Source: Homarus americanus (lineage: Eukaryota; Arthropoda; Malacostraca; Decapoda; Nephropidae). From it: DNA of 64,000 nt. The notes beneath the pieces are model-generated. The model saw only the letters and a list, made by a program, of their open reading frames with translations. It was not told the origin of the DNA and made no database searches. Location of the stretch: positions 8,843,009-8,907,008 of the forward strand of contig NW_024736071.1 of the NCBI RefSeq assembly GCF_018991925.1, in the 5' to 3' direction. Positions 10,405-24,000 of this stretch are shown one piece after another (within the stretch, counting starts at the first letter, position 1; every line of letters starts with the position of its first letter). A program made the translations under genes and the position numbers.

Positions 10405-10610
10405 AGCCTTCCGCTAAACTCTTTCATCCTATTGATTACAAATTCCAGCTAATCTCTGTTCCAGATAAGTAACAACATTTAGCTAATTGCTGTATCATAT
10501 AGATTATGACGCTGAGTCAAACGCTGTATGACATAAATTACAAAACCAAATTAATCAGTGTGCCATGTAAATTACATCTTATTAATTCAGTGCATTATAT
10601 GAATTAGCTG
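10405..10610. repeat. Diverged tandem repeat, about 33-bp unit, about six copies
   Basis: A degenerate unit resembling GCTAATT-CTGT-CATATAAATTACA recurs. Equivalent CTGT/AGTG positions fall near 10420, 10456, 10490, 10524, 10557 and 10588, spacing 32-36 bp. The copies are well diverged, so it is easily missed by eye or by strict tandem-repeat settings. Confidence 0.6.
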
Positions 10611-10670
10611 GGCGCGCGTCCCTCACTCACCGCCACCAAGGTTTACACTCACCTGTACTTGTTATACTGA

Positions 10671-10736
10671 GTGGGCGGACGTCTTGTTGTTAAGGGTCAA
10701 GGTAGGCTATATAAAACAGCATGGCGGTGACCTTGG
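10671..10736 (+). promoter_or_regulatory. Candidate core promoter (GC box, TATATAAAA, FTZ-F1-like sites)
   Basis: GGGCGG near 10673, TCAAGGTAG at 10696-10704, TATATAAAA at 10708-10716 and TGACCTTGG (inverted CCAAGGTCA, a perfect NR5A/FTZ-F1-type site) at 10728-10736. A (CA)n at 10743-10782 follows immediately. No downstream gene is recognised, so this is a motif-level call only. Confidence 0.3.
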
Positions 10737-10741
10737 GGCGA

Positions 10742-10742
<1 letters not shown>

Positions 10743-10782
<40 letters not shown>
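10743..10782. repeat. (CA)n microsatellite
   Basis: About 20 CA units. DNA from 10783 to 12374 is unique AT-rich sequence with short (CA)n at about 11452-11475, a degenerate AACTAACT region at 11876-12065 and short (CT)n near 12098-12119; no gene is seen. Confidence 0.95.
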
Positions 10783-10784
<2 letters not shown>

Positions 10785-12370
10785 GCCAGCAAAACTACAC
10801 ATTGACAAGTATTCCTCCCATTTGTACAGGATGGTTAACGGAGTCCCTTTAAACAATACTGTATACAAATTTGACATTCTCTAACGAGTATGACGGAGAG
10901 ACAATGACGGCCTCTCTCTAACGAACATTAATTGTAAATTTATGATCATCTCTTTATGAACATTTTGCCTTCAAACCGAAGCTTAAAATCTTTAAAAAGT
11001 ATCGAGTATAAACATCTTGTCTGTTTTAAAACATTTCGACGTCGTCCCTTTTAACAGCATTGTTTACAAACATCTCACGGCTCACATCAGCCGTGACGAC
11101 AACCTCTAACACTCTTGATAAGCTCCGTAAATCTACCACCTCACACTGCCAGCTATCTGTGCTCGAACCTGTCCTCTGCAGCGCCACCCTACATCACTAG
11201 TCCCGCCCTGACACCTGTTAAATACACCTGTGAATACCTGGAATAAATTTTGATACTGAGAGGGTAGAATAATCCAGCAGAGATTAAGGATAGACAGATT
11301 GCCGGACTGAACGCGTATTACTATGCAAATACAAATATTTTTATTCTGTGCCTGTTTAAACGTTGTTTGATTTTGATTTTTTTCAATAAACACAAATTCT
11401 ACTTATATATAGTACAGAAGATACTTCTAGCATTATAGGTTGATAATTGCACCACACACACACACACACACACACATTACATATAGATATATATGTATAA
11501 TATAATATTTTTTTATTATAAGGCCTGATGAGCCCTGTTGATAGACCATCATTATATGTGGGTGATACATGATAATTCCCTCTGAATCCTACGATAAAAT
11601 TACCAAGTGTGAACTATTTATCTAAATTCCCCGGGATCTAAATGATTCTATTAATTGTAATGTCTCTCTAACTTTGACACCTAATAATAATTAACTCAAA
11701 TGTTCACCTAATGATGAATTATTAAACTACATATTGGGCATGAGAACTGTGATTGTGCTTTATGATAATGATGATTAATTGTGTATTTAATTAAAATGAA
11801 TTTATACCTCGTAGAGATGGAGTTAATTTTATTTTCGGGATTATAATTGTTGTTTATTTTTTGGCTGCGGTTTCATAACTAACTAACTCACTCACTAACT
11901 ACCATAACTAACTATTAACTCGTTTACTAAAATCTCATAATAACCAAGTCATAAGTAATGAGTGTTTCTGAGAAAATCGTCTTTCTAATTAGAGTTAATT
12001 AACTATTCTAACTATACTTATCGACTAAGTTAACTAAATCCCTCGCTTGTTAATTAACTAATGATTCTGGCTACCTAAGCCTATGACCTCGTTAAACTCT
12101 CTCTCTCTCTCTCTCTCTTGTTAAACAGGCCCTCACTCCCTCCCTTACCTTCCATACAATAATTGTAATCAAAACAGCGTGGTGATAGCGCTGAGACTCT
12201 ACCGTAGTTACATAAACTATCTTATCCACTGCTATAGGAATTGATCTGACTTACGAAACGTTAAGTCACCGGGTACAAATGACAGCATGAGATAGAGAAT
12301 CACTTGTGGTTTAATTTAACTCTGAGAAATGTGTTAGGTGAAATTTTATATTGACAAAAATTAATCCCGA

Positions 12371-12496
<126 letters not shown>

Positions 12497-12762
12497 CAGG
12501 GAACGTAAGTGTTTTTAAAGAAACAAACATACCCACATAGCCTACTTAATTATCGTAAGTGTGTATAGAAATACGCAATGTTTAGATCAATGTTAAATAT
12601 CTCTCAATTGTGTGTTTCCTAAACTCAATGCTCTCACACTCTTATTGTTACATAACTGAACCACTTAACACTCAATTGCTCCTGATGGTGAGAACGAACA
12701 GAATAAACTCACTTGGTTTAAAATCCAATTTGTCACTCTGACCACCACACATCACCCGTGAC

Positions 12763-12829
<67 letters not shown>
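12763..12829. repeat. (CA)n microsatellite
   Basis: About 33 CA units with one G interruption. Confidence 0.95.
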
Positions 12830-12831
<2 letters not shown>

Positions 12832-12941
12832 CTACCCCACCTGTCAGAAACTAAATTTAAAAATAAAAAAATGTAGTTTTTTATACTTTCATCACTTACT
12901 GTATATGTGGACGTACAGTATATAAATCATATGTAAAGAAG

Positions 12942-12945
<4 letters not shown>

Positions 12946-13003
<58 letters not shown>
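12946..13003. repeat. (TA)n microsatellite
   Basis: About 29 uninterrupted TA units. DNA from 13004 to 13466 is unique with no recognised feature. Confidence 0.95.
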
Positions 13004-13005
<2 letters not shown>

Positions 13006-13463
13006 TTTAGTTCTTAAATATAATAGCTATGGCAACTTATAATGTTCTATGATTTTATTGTCAAACTTTGAGGTTTATATTAAGTGAATTTTCAGGATTT
13101 GATAACAGAGCCACACTTTAGGGAGCACAGACCAGCAGTACAACATAGCACCCAGTAACACACCCACGTCATCGTTAATACAAGGCCACACTGCACTTAT
13201 TGTTAACGACGTGAGTAAAATATTCACGACACTGTACCGTCATATATATTTCACGACACATGTGAAGTTATTTGTATTATGTATCACAAACGAGATCTAT
13301 ATAAGGTTTCACTAGCAAAGCAAAGATTAATACATAGAGATATGAAAATACTACCATGCATACGTGATGTGGCGTGATTACAGCTTTTGCATCCTGTCGT
13401 GAAGGCTTCGTGCTGGCGTCAGGGTACCTTTATAGTTTACCCAGCTGAGAATATGTACCTAAC

Positions 13464-14891
<1,428 letters not shown>

Positions 14892-14939
<48 letters not shown>
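14892..14939. repeat. (CA)n microsatellite
   Basis: About 24 CA units. An A-rich unique stretch follows to 15340, then short CT-rich tracts at about 15345-15380 and 15575-15635. Confidence 0.95.
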
Positions 14940-14940
<1 letters not shown>

Positions 14941-15707
14941 ACGCTAAGAAAATGGAAACACTTTAAAAAATCATTTATGGAAATCCACACAAATAAACAT
15001 CATATATTCAACAAAGAAAAAAAAATAAAAAAAATCGTGCAAACGTGTGAAGTAAACAGAAACACAAATATCACAGGCAAACTCGACAAAAATTCAAATT
15101 ACAAACACACAAAAAAAACACAAACGGAAACACAAACACTAACGGGAAGCAGAAAAAAAAGGTAACCGAATCATACTAAAAAAAAATAGACCCCAAGAAG
15201 CTCACCATTAAGCTAAAAAATATGACTCATACAAAAACTAACTCATACCAACCTTAACTAAAGAAAACGGAGGCACAAACACTCGCGGTAAACTCAACAA
15301 AAATTTATGGAAAAAGAGGAAATGGTAGGTTAAAGCGCGTGGCAGCTCCTCCTCCTCCTCTCTCTCTCTCCCTCCCTCCAGGTCAGAATGTTGTAAAAGA
15401 AAGTTGAGTTGGTAGGATGAAGTTCGGGGTATTTCATAAATAAGTCCATCAAAGCGATGTACGCATTTTATCTCAATATCCGAGGGCTAGACTTTGTTAG
15501 ATTAAACCACAAAACTTTTAAAAGCTTTCAGTTAGACGGTAAGTGGCTGAAATAATATGAGAATCATTCTTGGGGAGTTTGCTCTCTTTTTCTCTCTCTT
15601 CTCCCCCTCCCGCTCCCCTTCCCTCTCTCTCTTCTTGTTAATTTGATGCATTTTTTATACTTTTCCGTGTGAATCTGGTTATTTAACTATACACGTACAT
15701 ACAAATT

Positions 15708-15711
<4 letters not shown>

Positions 15712-15757
<46 letters not shown>

Positions 15758-15775
15758 ACAGAGAGAGAGAGAGAG
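15712..15775. repeat. (CA)n plus (GA)n compound microsatellite
   Basis: (CA)n to about 15758, then (GA)n to 15775. The DNA from 15776 to 16470 is unique; it has several TGACAGTA-like short repeats at 15860-16015 but no gene. Confidence 0.93.
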
Positions 15776-16469
15776 ACTTTGTATGTTTACGTCTTTATTG
15801 AAGTCATGTCTGTGTTATTGTGTCGTTGTCGTCCTGTTTATCTGACCTTTATTAAAACGTTCAGGCAGACGTGACAGTAGACATGACGCTAGACTTTGTT
15901 TTATATATGAAGTGAAACCCGACAGTAGAAGTAATAATAGAGATGACTAGACGTGGCAGTAGATGTGACAGTAAGAAGTGACAGTAACCTTGGCAGTTAA
16001 CTTGACAGTAAATTGACAATACACATGAGATTAATTAAGAAAAAAAAACACTTACCGAACATTCCCTTACAATGAATATAAAACACCCTAGCGAGCCTTC
16101 TGCCTCTTAAGGTAATATTAAGACACAGCTGTTTGATGTAACCTCCACAAGGTAAATAATCCCTTCACCTGTACTTTTTACTTATGAGTCTCAGTTTGTG
16201 TTGACAATTGCGATTAAAAATGACGTTTCGTGTGTTGGGAAGATTTACTGGTGTGATAAAGGTGGATGGTCATACTCGAACGCTGGGGTGAGGTATCTGA
16301 GGTTACACTTGACAGCATGAGTAACAAGGGCACAAAGAATGGAAGCTGTTCTTTTGTTAATTTACAGCATCAGCGGCACAGCAATACACAGGCAGGCAAC
16401 CGCTGTTCTATCACTTCACAGCATTGAAGACACAACAGAAGACACCCTGTTCCTTTATTTCTTCCCTCA

Positions 16470-17170
16470 TTACTGTTTCTCTCTCCCTCTATCTTCTATT
16501 CCATCCTTTATCCGTCTTTTATTTTCATCTAATCGTCCAATTCTCTCGCTTCCTACCCTATCTTTCCTCTCTACATATCCCCTCTTATCCTTCTTCCACT
16601 TCTCCCTGGCCTTTTTCTCTTCAATCTCCTTCTCTCCCCCCCTCTCCTCTCCTCCACCAGCGTCCCTTTTACCTCCTCTCCCAACCTGCCTCTCACTCCC
16701 CTTCAATATTTCTCAGTCTTTTCTCTCACCTTCACAATGTCATATTTTCCCAGTCATTTCGTCTCCCGTTCGGCAAGTTTTCTATCATTTGTGCTACATC
16801 TCTTGTCCCCTCCCTCCCTCCCTCCCTCCCTGCCACACCTCTGCTTCCCTGCCGCACTCCTTTCTCCCTCCTTCAAACAACCCTTTCTCCCTCCCTGCCA
16901 CATCTCCTCCCCCCTCCTTCCCTACCATACGCCTCTCTCCCTCCTTGCCGCATCTCTCTCTCCTTACCACATCCCTCTCATCCTCTTTGCCACACCCCTC
17001 TCTTCCTCCCTACTCTAACTCTACCTCCTTGATATACTGTACAACTTCCCTCCCTACCACACCCAGCTCTCCCACAATCCCTGGCACACTATTCTTACCT
17101 CCCTTCCATAACCCTCCCCCTTCCCCCCTCCCTTCTCCCTGCCCGTGTTTCTCCGTTCCGGTCTGCCTTG
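16470..17170. repeat. Polypyrimidine low-complexity tract
   Basis: CTTCC/TCCCTC-rich on the + strand with embedded (CCCT)n at about 16806-16830. The long Ser/Pro/Leu-rich open frame across it reflects lack of purines, not coding. Confidence 0.85.
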
Positions 17171-17174
17171 CCCT

Positions 17175-17315
17175 ACCCTGCTTCCTGACCCTACCTTATT
17201 CTGCCGCCCTACCCTGCCTTACCCTGCCTCCCTACCCTACCTTACCCTGCCTCCCTACCCTACCTTACCCTGCCTCCCTACCCTAACTTACCCTACCTCC
17301 CTGCCAGCCCCCAGC
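17175..17315. repeat. Minisatellite, about 23-bp unit
   Basis: Several consecutive copies of a unit containing CCTCCCTACCCTACCTTACC with point changes. It follows from the pyrimidine tract and looks like a local amplification of it. Confidence 0.8.
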
Positions 17316-18159
17316 CCCCTACTAATAGCTGGTCATGACACGAGCGTCGGTCGACAACTCCCCCACCTAGTTAATTCAGCAGAGGAACATGGTCCGATAA
17401 TATTTATTTCCAGAGACAGACAATTGGGCCATGTTTTGCTGTTTGCCGCCGATTTACCAGCATTACGAATGAATCGGTGCATTGGCACAAGCACCAAAAT
17501 TCATAGGCGCTGGTGCTAAGAGACCAGGACACGATGCAAATGCTTCTCTACAGGCAGCGGGCCATATATAATGGAACCTGGATATACTGACCCCGCCGAC
17601 ACATAAATCCCGCTCCACTTTTTTCCATTAGTTTTTTTATTGTGATATTTTTATTTTTGTTTTGTGTGAGTCAATGTTTAAGGTTGATTCTCTTGCGTCA
17701 AAACTGTTTATATATGTATATTCATATATATATATAAGTGTATATATATGTATCCAATCTATCAGTATGTTATTGTCTAGTAGTCAAGTTGTTAGGTGAT
17801 GTTTTTACAACTCTATACAATATCCATATAAACTTAACCATTATTTTATGAAGATTAAAAGCAAACTATACAGTTTTGATATACTGCCTGGTATAATAAA
17901 TTCCCTTGACACGACAAAGAAAACTTTCAATACAACTCGTTCTCCCAAAATTTCATTAATGTACAAATAATCAAACTACAAAATCATGTTTAAGAAATAA
18001 CTCAGTACAGACAATAACACAGAAATATATCAATTAAACAAATGAAATGAAAACAAAACAAAAAAACAAAAGACAGTCACCAACAAAAAATAGGCAGTAA
18101 ATAATTCCTCGTTGGTAACTCGTAACAACAACTATTACCCTTTAAAAGGTGATGAAGCA
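17316..18159. other. Unique DNA, no recognised feature
   Basis: AT-rich sequence with short TA-rich runs at about 17710-17745. No gene, RNA or element is recognised. Confidence 0.6.
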
Positions 18160-18410
18160 ATTTGGTGGCTCCATGGGGGTAAGGGAGGAGGAGGAGTGAT
18201 GGAGGGTGAGGACGGGAAGAGTTGGAAGTTGGAGGAGGGAGAGAGGTAGTGGAATGTGAGAAGGGAGAAGAGGTAAATGGGTAGGTGGAGAGGAGGGGGG
18301 TGAGGAAGGAGTAAATAGGGGCATGATAGAGGGAAGGGAAGAGAAGGAAGATGGGTAGGAAGGAGAGGGGAGAGGAGGAGAATTATGGACAAAGAAAATT
18401 GTGAAAGAAG
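18160..18410. repeat. Polypurine GGA/GAG-rich tract
   Basis: The + strand is dominated by GGAGG and GAAGG. Polarity is opposite to the pyrimidine tract at 16.5-17.2 kb. Confidence 0.8.
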
Positions 18411-18448
18411 AAAAGGAAACGATAACACCATTAAAAGTTAACTACTAC

Positions 18449-18451
<3 letters not shown>

Positions 18452-18510
<59 letters not shown>
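18452..18510. repeat. (TTA)n microsatellite
   Basis: About 20 TTA units. The flanks do not match the LINE 3' end, so there is no sign here of origin from a LINE tail. Confidence 0.95.
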
Positions 18511-18511
<1 letters not shown>

Positions 18512-18754
18512 ACTAAGGTGTACAACATTTAGGTATCTTGCTTATCTTCTTTTACAACAACACCAACAATATTGGTGGACAAGCTCTGCACCTTCAACCA
18601 CCAACTGTGACTTCCTTCATCGATAACACCAGCGGCTGAGACTGTAAAAACATGAAATAAAATAAGATAGAAAAGTAATTCCCTCTTGAATGCCGGGCCA
18701 TGTTGAAGTCGGCTCACACACACACACACACACAGTAACAGCAGAATGTAAATA

Positions 18755-18930
18755 AGGAGGACCTAAGGGGATGGGTGGGTGCAGGGGAGGGGGGTGGCTG
18801 GGGGAGGGGTTGGCTATGACTGGGGTAGGGGTTGGTTGAGGCTGGGGGTTAGCATAGGCTGGGGTGGGGTTGGCTGAAGCTGGGGTAGGGGGTGGCTGAG
18901 GGTGAGGCTGGGGGAGGAGAGACCCCAATA
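18755..18930. repeat. GGGGTTGGCTG-type minisatellite
   Basis: Degenerate units built from GGCTGGGGTAGGGGTTGG of about 30 bp, with many G runs on +. A short (CA)n at 18715-18735 precedes it. Confidence 0.75.
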
Positions 18931-19219
18931 GTCTCCTCCTCCTCACGAGATAGCACAACACTATTATCTCAGTATACTTGGATAAATAAGACACAACACA
19001 AGTCTAGTTTATATATGCTCGTCGATATATACTGTATCGATATTGTTCAGCAGGGATATCCTATACGACATTATGGACATATGACAGGTTAAAAAAAAGC
19101 GAAACTGAAATTAAAATCACTGCCTTTGCCATCTTTCCAAGTATCAGTTGCTGCAAATACCATTTAATGGCAACAAATGTATTGATGATGTAACGTTATG
19201 AGGCTCCCGTTGTCCACAA

Positions 19220-19334
19220 CCAATCAGAGTGCCCGAGGGCCTCCTCTCATGTTTTATCAGTATGAGATTAACCAATCACAGGACTCCAGATTCATCTACT
19301 TGTATGACGTCATACAAAGCAGGTCCTCGATTGG
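19220..19334. promoter_or_regulatory. Candidate regulatory cluster (three CCAAT boxes, CRE)
   Basis: Within 115 bp lie CCAAT at 19220-19224 and 19272-19276, the palindromic CRE TGACGTCA at 19305-19312 and inverted CCAAT (ATTGG) at 19330-19334. The CCAAT boxes have the extended form ACCAATCA or its complement. CCAAT plus CRE is a known arrangement in animal promoters. No TATA and no downstream coding region are recognised. DNA from 19335 to 20600 shows no gene. Confidence 0.35.
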
Positions 19335-20624
19335 TCGGTGTCTGATCGCTGTGCGATGAAAAAATATTTTTGTTATGTGACAGGGCTTCCTTTAGCCTGC
19401 TAGACTGCATGTAATGAAGAGTGATGCATTTACTTATTATTTATATACAGATATTTGCCGAGCATGATACCACCATTATTTATTTAGCGTCATTACAGTT
19501 CTACCAGCACAAAATATTCCTCGGGTGAAAGATTTTTGTGCAATTTCTCTCTCTATCTATCTTTTTTTTCTCTCTCTATTTGTATATCATTTTTTTCTCA
19601 GTCTCTTTATCTCCCTCTCTTTAGTATTATTATTTTCTAATTCGTTTGGTCTACTTTATTCCCCTACACACACACACACACAATCGTCCTTATACTAACC
19701 TCATCCACCATCGTGTTTGTCTCCCCAAAACATAATGAACACCAACATTTTTTCTTTTCATCCAGTAAGTGTGGGTGTCGCGCGGTGAACAACACAGAGC
19801 CCAAGGGAGCACAGAGCCCCCCCAAAATCGTCTCTTAGTAACTTCCAGGCAAGTGAGATGAACATCACCCACATGCGGCGTCACAAAAGTTATCGTCTAT
19901 CGTCAAGTACCGAACAATTCCTCTGTATTTTTGGGTTGAGCTTTCTTTGTATATTTTCCGAATTGGAGAATTTAGAACTATTTCTCATAATGTATATCCC
20001 ATTGAGCTGCGGTGTTCGAACCCATGTCAGTGTTCGTGACTTCCATCCTTTCTGTAAATACAAAAAACAACATTTAACTAAGAAGACGTTAGTCATCCCA
20101 GGGATTCGAACGGGTTGGATAAAGGGTTTGAACTGCGTGTTTTAATTTAAGTGTTTGAAGGTGTTCGAGGATATATCATGTTTTCGACTTAAAGTGAACT
20201 CCTGTACGCAACATCAAACTCGCATATATCTTGTACACACACATTCACACGGACCAGACACACCCTGTCCACCGTACATTCGCCACCACCAACACTGGAT
20301 GAGAAGCAAAGAAAGACTCCAAACTACATCAGGAGAGAAATGATGACTCCCTACTCCACCCAGGTGAGGAACTATGAATTCCTAACTTCATCACATGGGG
20401 AACAAGAACCTTCTCCAACACCGTGTTTGAGCTGGAGGACCTACCCGACCACGTGGTGCATCTGCAGCTGTCGTGAGGTAGCGGATTAACACCCAGGTAT
20501 GACGCAACGGCCATCCAGACAGTGGGCGCCAACATCAGGTCACAAGAATGTTTACAAGTCCAGCTCAAACATTACCAGATCTATAGTTAATCTATATGTT
20601 GACGCTTTGTTTATTATATTTTTG

Positions 20625-20780
20625 TTTTGAAAGCTTTTGTCAATCAAGTAATCCACTCCCCGCTTCCACCATATGTAACCTATCAACTCTGTTCATTGTA
20701 TATTTTCAGCCTTTGGGCTGCCATGTTATCTTAAAAAAACGATAATTATTGTTATTATTATTGTTATTATTATTATTATG

Positions 20781-20839
<59 letters not shown>

Positions 20840-20845
20840 ACACAC
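20625..20845 (+). mobile_element. Non-LTR retrotransposon copy D, 3' end with (TTA)n tail
   Basis: The + strand shows the 3' UTR end of a LINE related to copies A and B: a TCAATCAAG block at about 20641-20650, then TGTATATTTTCAGCCTTTGG and GGCTGCCATG at about 20697-20725, then a TTA/TTG-rich tail from about 20742 to 20838. ACACACACC follows the tail, so the 3' flank is again AC-rich. The 5' boundary is unclear because no coding part is recognisable upstream. Confidence 0.7.
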
Positions 20846-22135
20846 CAAACCTCAATTATTACACACACACCCCTCACACACCACTCTCACCACCCACCCT
20901 CACCACCCACCTTCACCTCCCACCTTCACCACCCATCCTCACCACCCACCCTCACCACCCAACACCCACACCCACCCTACCCACCACCATCCTCACCAAC
21001 TCACCTTCACCACCCATCCTCACCACTTCCACCTTCACTCACCATCCTCACCACCATCATCACCCTCACCACCCATCCTCACCACCACTATATCACACCA
21101 CCTCACCACCCATCCCACCACCACCTTCACACCTTCACCCACCATCCTTACCCACCCATCCCCACCCTCTCACCCCCACCTCTCACCACCCATCCATCAC
21201 CCACCTCACCACCCACCTTCACCTTCACCCCATCCTCATCACCCACCCTCACCACCCATCCTCACCACCTACCTATACCACTCCACCATCCACCCACCTT
21301 CACCACCCATCCTCACCACCTACCTTCCCACCATCCTCATCACCCACCCCTCACCCACCCATCCTCACCACCTACCTATACCACTCACCTTCCCACCCAC
21401 CTTCACCACCCATCCTCACCCACCCCACCTCTCACCTTCATCACTCATCCTCACCACCTACCCTCCACTCACCTTCACCACCACCTTCACCACCCATCCC
21501 TCACCACCCACCTTCACCTCTCACCTTCATCCACTCATCCTCACCACCCACCTTCACACCACTCACCTTCACCACCCATCCTCACCACCTACCACCTACC
21601 CACCTCACCTCACCACCCACCACCACCCATCCTCACCCACACCACCATCATCACCACCCCCCACCCACCTCACCCCTACCTACCACTCACCTCCTACCAC
21701 ACCACCCACCACCCATCCTCACCACCCACCCACCTCTCACCTTCATCACTCATCCTCACCACCTACCATACCCTCACCTTCCCACCACCCACCTTCACCA
21801 CCATCCACCCCCACCTTCACCACATCACTCACCTCACCACCCACCTTCCCCTCACCTCACCACCACCTCCCCACCCACCTTCACCACCCATCCTCACCAC
21901 CACCTTCCACCCATCCCACCACCTTCACCACCCATCCTCATCACCCACCCATCACTCACCACCACCTTCACCTCCTCACCACCCCTTCACCACCCACCTC
22001 ACCACCCATTCATCACTCATCCTCACCACCTACCTATACCACTCACCTTCACCACCCACCTTCACCACCCATCCTCACCACCCACCTTCACCTCTCACCT
22101 TCATCACTCATCCTCACCACTCACCTTCACCACTA
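20846..22135. repeat. CACC minisatellite (CTCACCACCCAT / CTTCACCACCCAC units)
   Basis: About 1.3 kb of 12-13-bp units: CCTCACCACCCAT, CTTCACCACCCAC, CACCTACCTATACCACT and variants. It starts within a few bases of the LINE tail and its AC flank. The 499-residue open frame over it is a repeat translation (Thr/His/Pro/Ser), not a gene. Confidence 0.93.
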
Positions 22136-22474
22136 CAGCAGTCATCTTACTCAGTGTCGCTTCCACTTACATAATTCAGTACTATTTCAATATTACATTA
22201 TAAACCTGATCAATTATGTATGCAGTATTATGAATGGTATAATGGAGTCTCTCAATTACCGTCTTCATAATATATAATGATTTACTTTAATTATTGTTAA
22301 TCGTGACTTAATTAACTGCTAGATGATCGTCCTTAGAGAAATGAATAATTCACTCGCCTGTTAACTAATTCCTGTGATGAATGATGAATGTTTTTACTTT
22401 CAATCGTCATTAATAGGTAATACATTGTGTACTTTCCTTTTATTAAACCATTTAACATTCTCACTAGCATCCGC

Positions 22475-22740
22475 CTCTCTCCCTTCCTTCCATCCTTTTC
22501 ATCCTTTCTCTCCCCATCCCTCTCCCTTCCCTCACCTTTCCCTCCCTCCCTTCCCTTCTCTCCCTCCCTCCCTCCCTCCCCTTCTCTCCTCATCCCTCCC
22601 TTCCCTCCATCCATCTCTTCTTTCCCTCCCTCCCTTCCTCCTTGCCTCCCTCTCTGCCTCATCCATCCTCCCTTTCCTCCCTCCCACCCCTTCCCTGCCT
22701 CCCTCCCTTGCCTCCCACCCCCCTCCCTCCCTCCTTCATC
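22475..22740. repeat. Polypyrimidine tract (CCCTTCCCTCC)n-like
   Basis: Degenerate CCTCCCT/TTCCC sequence on the + strand. The 22136-22474 stretch before it is unique AT-rich DNA with no gene. Confidence 0.85.
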
Positions 22741-24000
22741 GCCGCCGCCAGGATAACACTCGCTCTCACAGTTTCACCAAAATCTAAACCCATTTATCAA
22801 AGCCACAAACTTAACCAGATCATATTTCAGTCAAGAAAAACTCGCGCCACCAACACCCAGGCCGACTATTAAACTCTCTGGCTATGGATCTACAATAACA
22901 GCGGGAATGATGGTATTACAGCCAGTAATTACAATATATCCCATTACAAAGATTGACGCTGGCCTGTGTCGAACTCTCAACAGCGGTATATCACGCCAGA
23001 GACGATATGCCAATATGAATGATACTGCTTCATACAACAGTGATGAAATTGCATCATTAGAACTGTGAATGTCCTCGTCCATTCTTCATTCCTGCTCAAT
23101 ATCAACATAGTTAAAATGTAAGTAATTGTATGCTGCTAATTGTTATTACCATTTTATACAATCTATCGTTCATTAGTCTGAGGATAATTACCAATAAACT
23201 TAATACGATTTGTGTAATCGACCATTTAACAGTGTTAATGCAGATCCGTGAAGCCATTCATTAGTATTTCATAACATGTACCAAATAGTATTAGCGAAGA
23301 AAAATGTGGAGTGAGGTGATACCTGGCATTAGTTCAGATAGGTTGTATATCCCGCCTCTTGTTGACGACTCCCGCTACTGGCCCGGGGCTTAACGATGAC
23401 ACAGCTCGTTTGGTCGTTAAGCAAGGCTGGTTCCTAAACACCTACCGGCTTAACAGCTAAGCACAGAAGCTAAACAAAGATTTGCTAGTGATATGTGGCC
23501 CGCGTAAAATATGGCCAAGTGCTTATTACACAGAGCCTTTGTACTTAACACTTGTCTATTACAGAGAAGCTGCCTGCTGGGATCGTATTACAATGTCAAA
23601 GGCAATTGTTAGTTGAAGTTTGGACTGCCCTAACAAAGGGTTACTTTACTTATTAATTTGAGATAATAAAACAAAGAGCAAGTGCTTATTGAGTTCAATC
23701 GCACCCAATAATGCATTTCTAAAAATGTCAATATCATTAAGAGAGGAAATGGTCGTTCGTTAACTTCCGAGCGGCCGAACCAGATCTAAACTCCTTGTTA
23801 TTGCACAAAAACACAGACAAAAAGTGGTATTCGTGAAATGCACTTCAAATACAGGTAAACACATAGACAGCCAGCCAGCGGTGATGAAAACACTATGACT
23901 GTGATCGTCGCCCCTCAGCCTGACGCAAAACTATATTGCCGGCAGCTGGGCCATAGTGTTCTTCATCCTCAATAAGGAATAATTGAAAGGTGGACGGGAG
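22741..24000. other. Unique DNA, no gene recognised
   Basis: Mixed-composition sequence. The one structure I can point to is an inverted repeat GCTTAACGA / TCGTTAAGC at 23388-23396 and 23414-23422. Short open frames have no family resemblance. Confidence 0.6.

Noticed and set aside
11876..12065. Telomere-like or satellite repeat of AACTAACT
   Set aside because: The unit is irregular and tetrameric, not TTAGG, and consistent with AT-rich drift.
20005..20115. tRNA-like B boxes (GTTCGAACCC and ATTCGAACGGG)
   Set aside because: They are not accompanied by A boxes and face inconsistent directions; no cloverleaf can be drawn.
20778..22277. 499-residue protein starting with poly-Ile
   Set aside because: Poly-Ile is the (TTA)n LINE tail and the rest is the CACC minisatellite.
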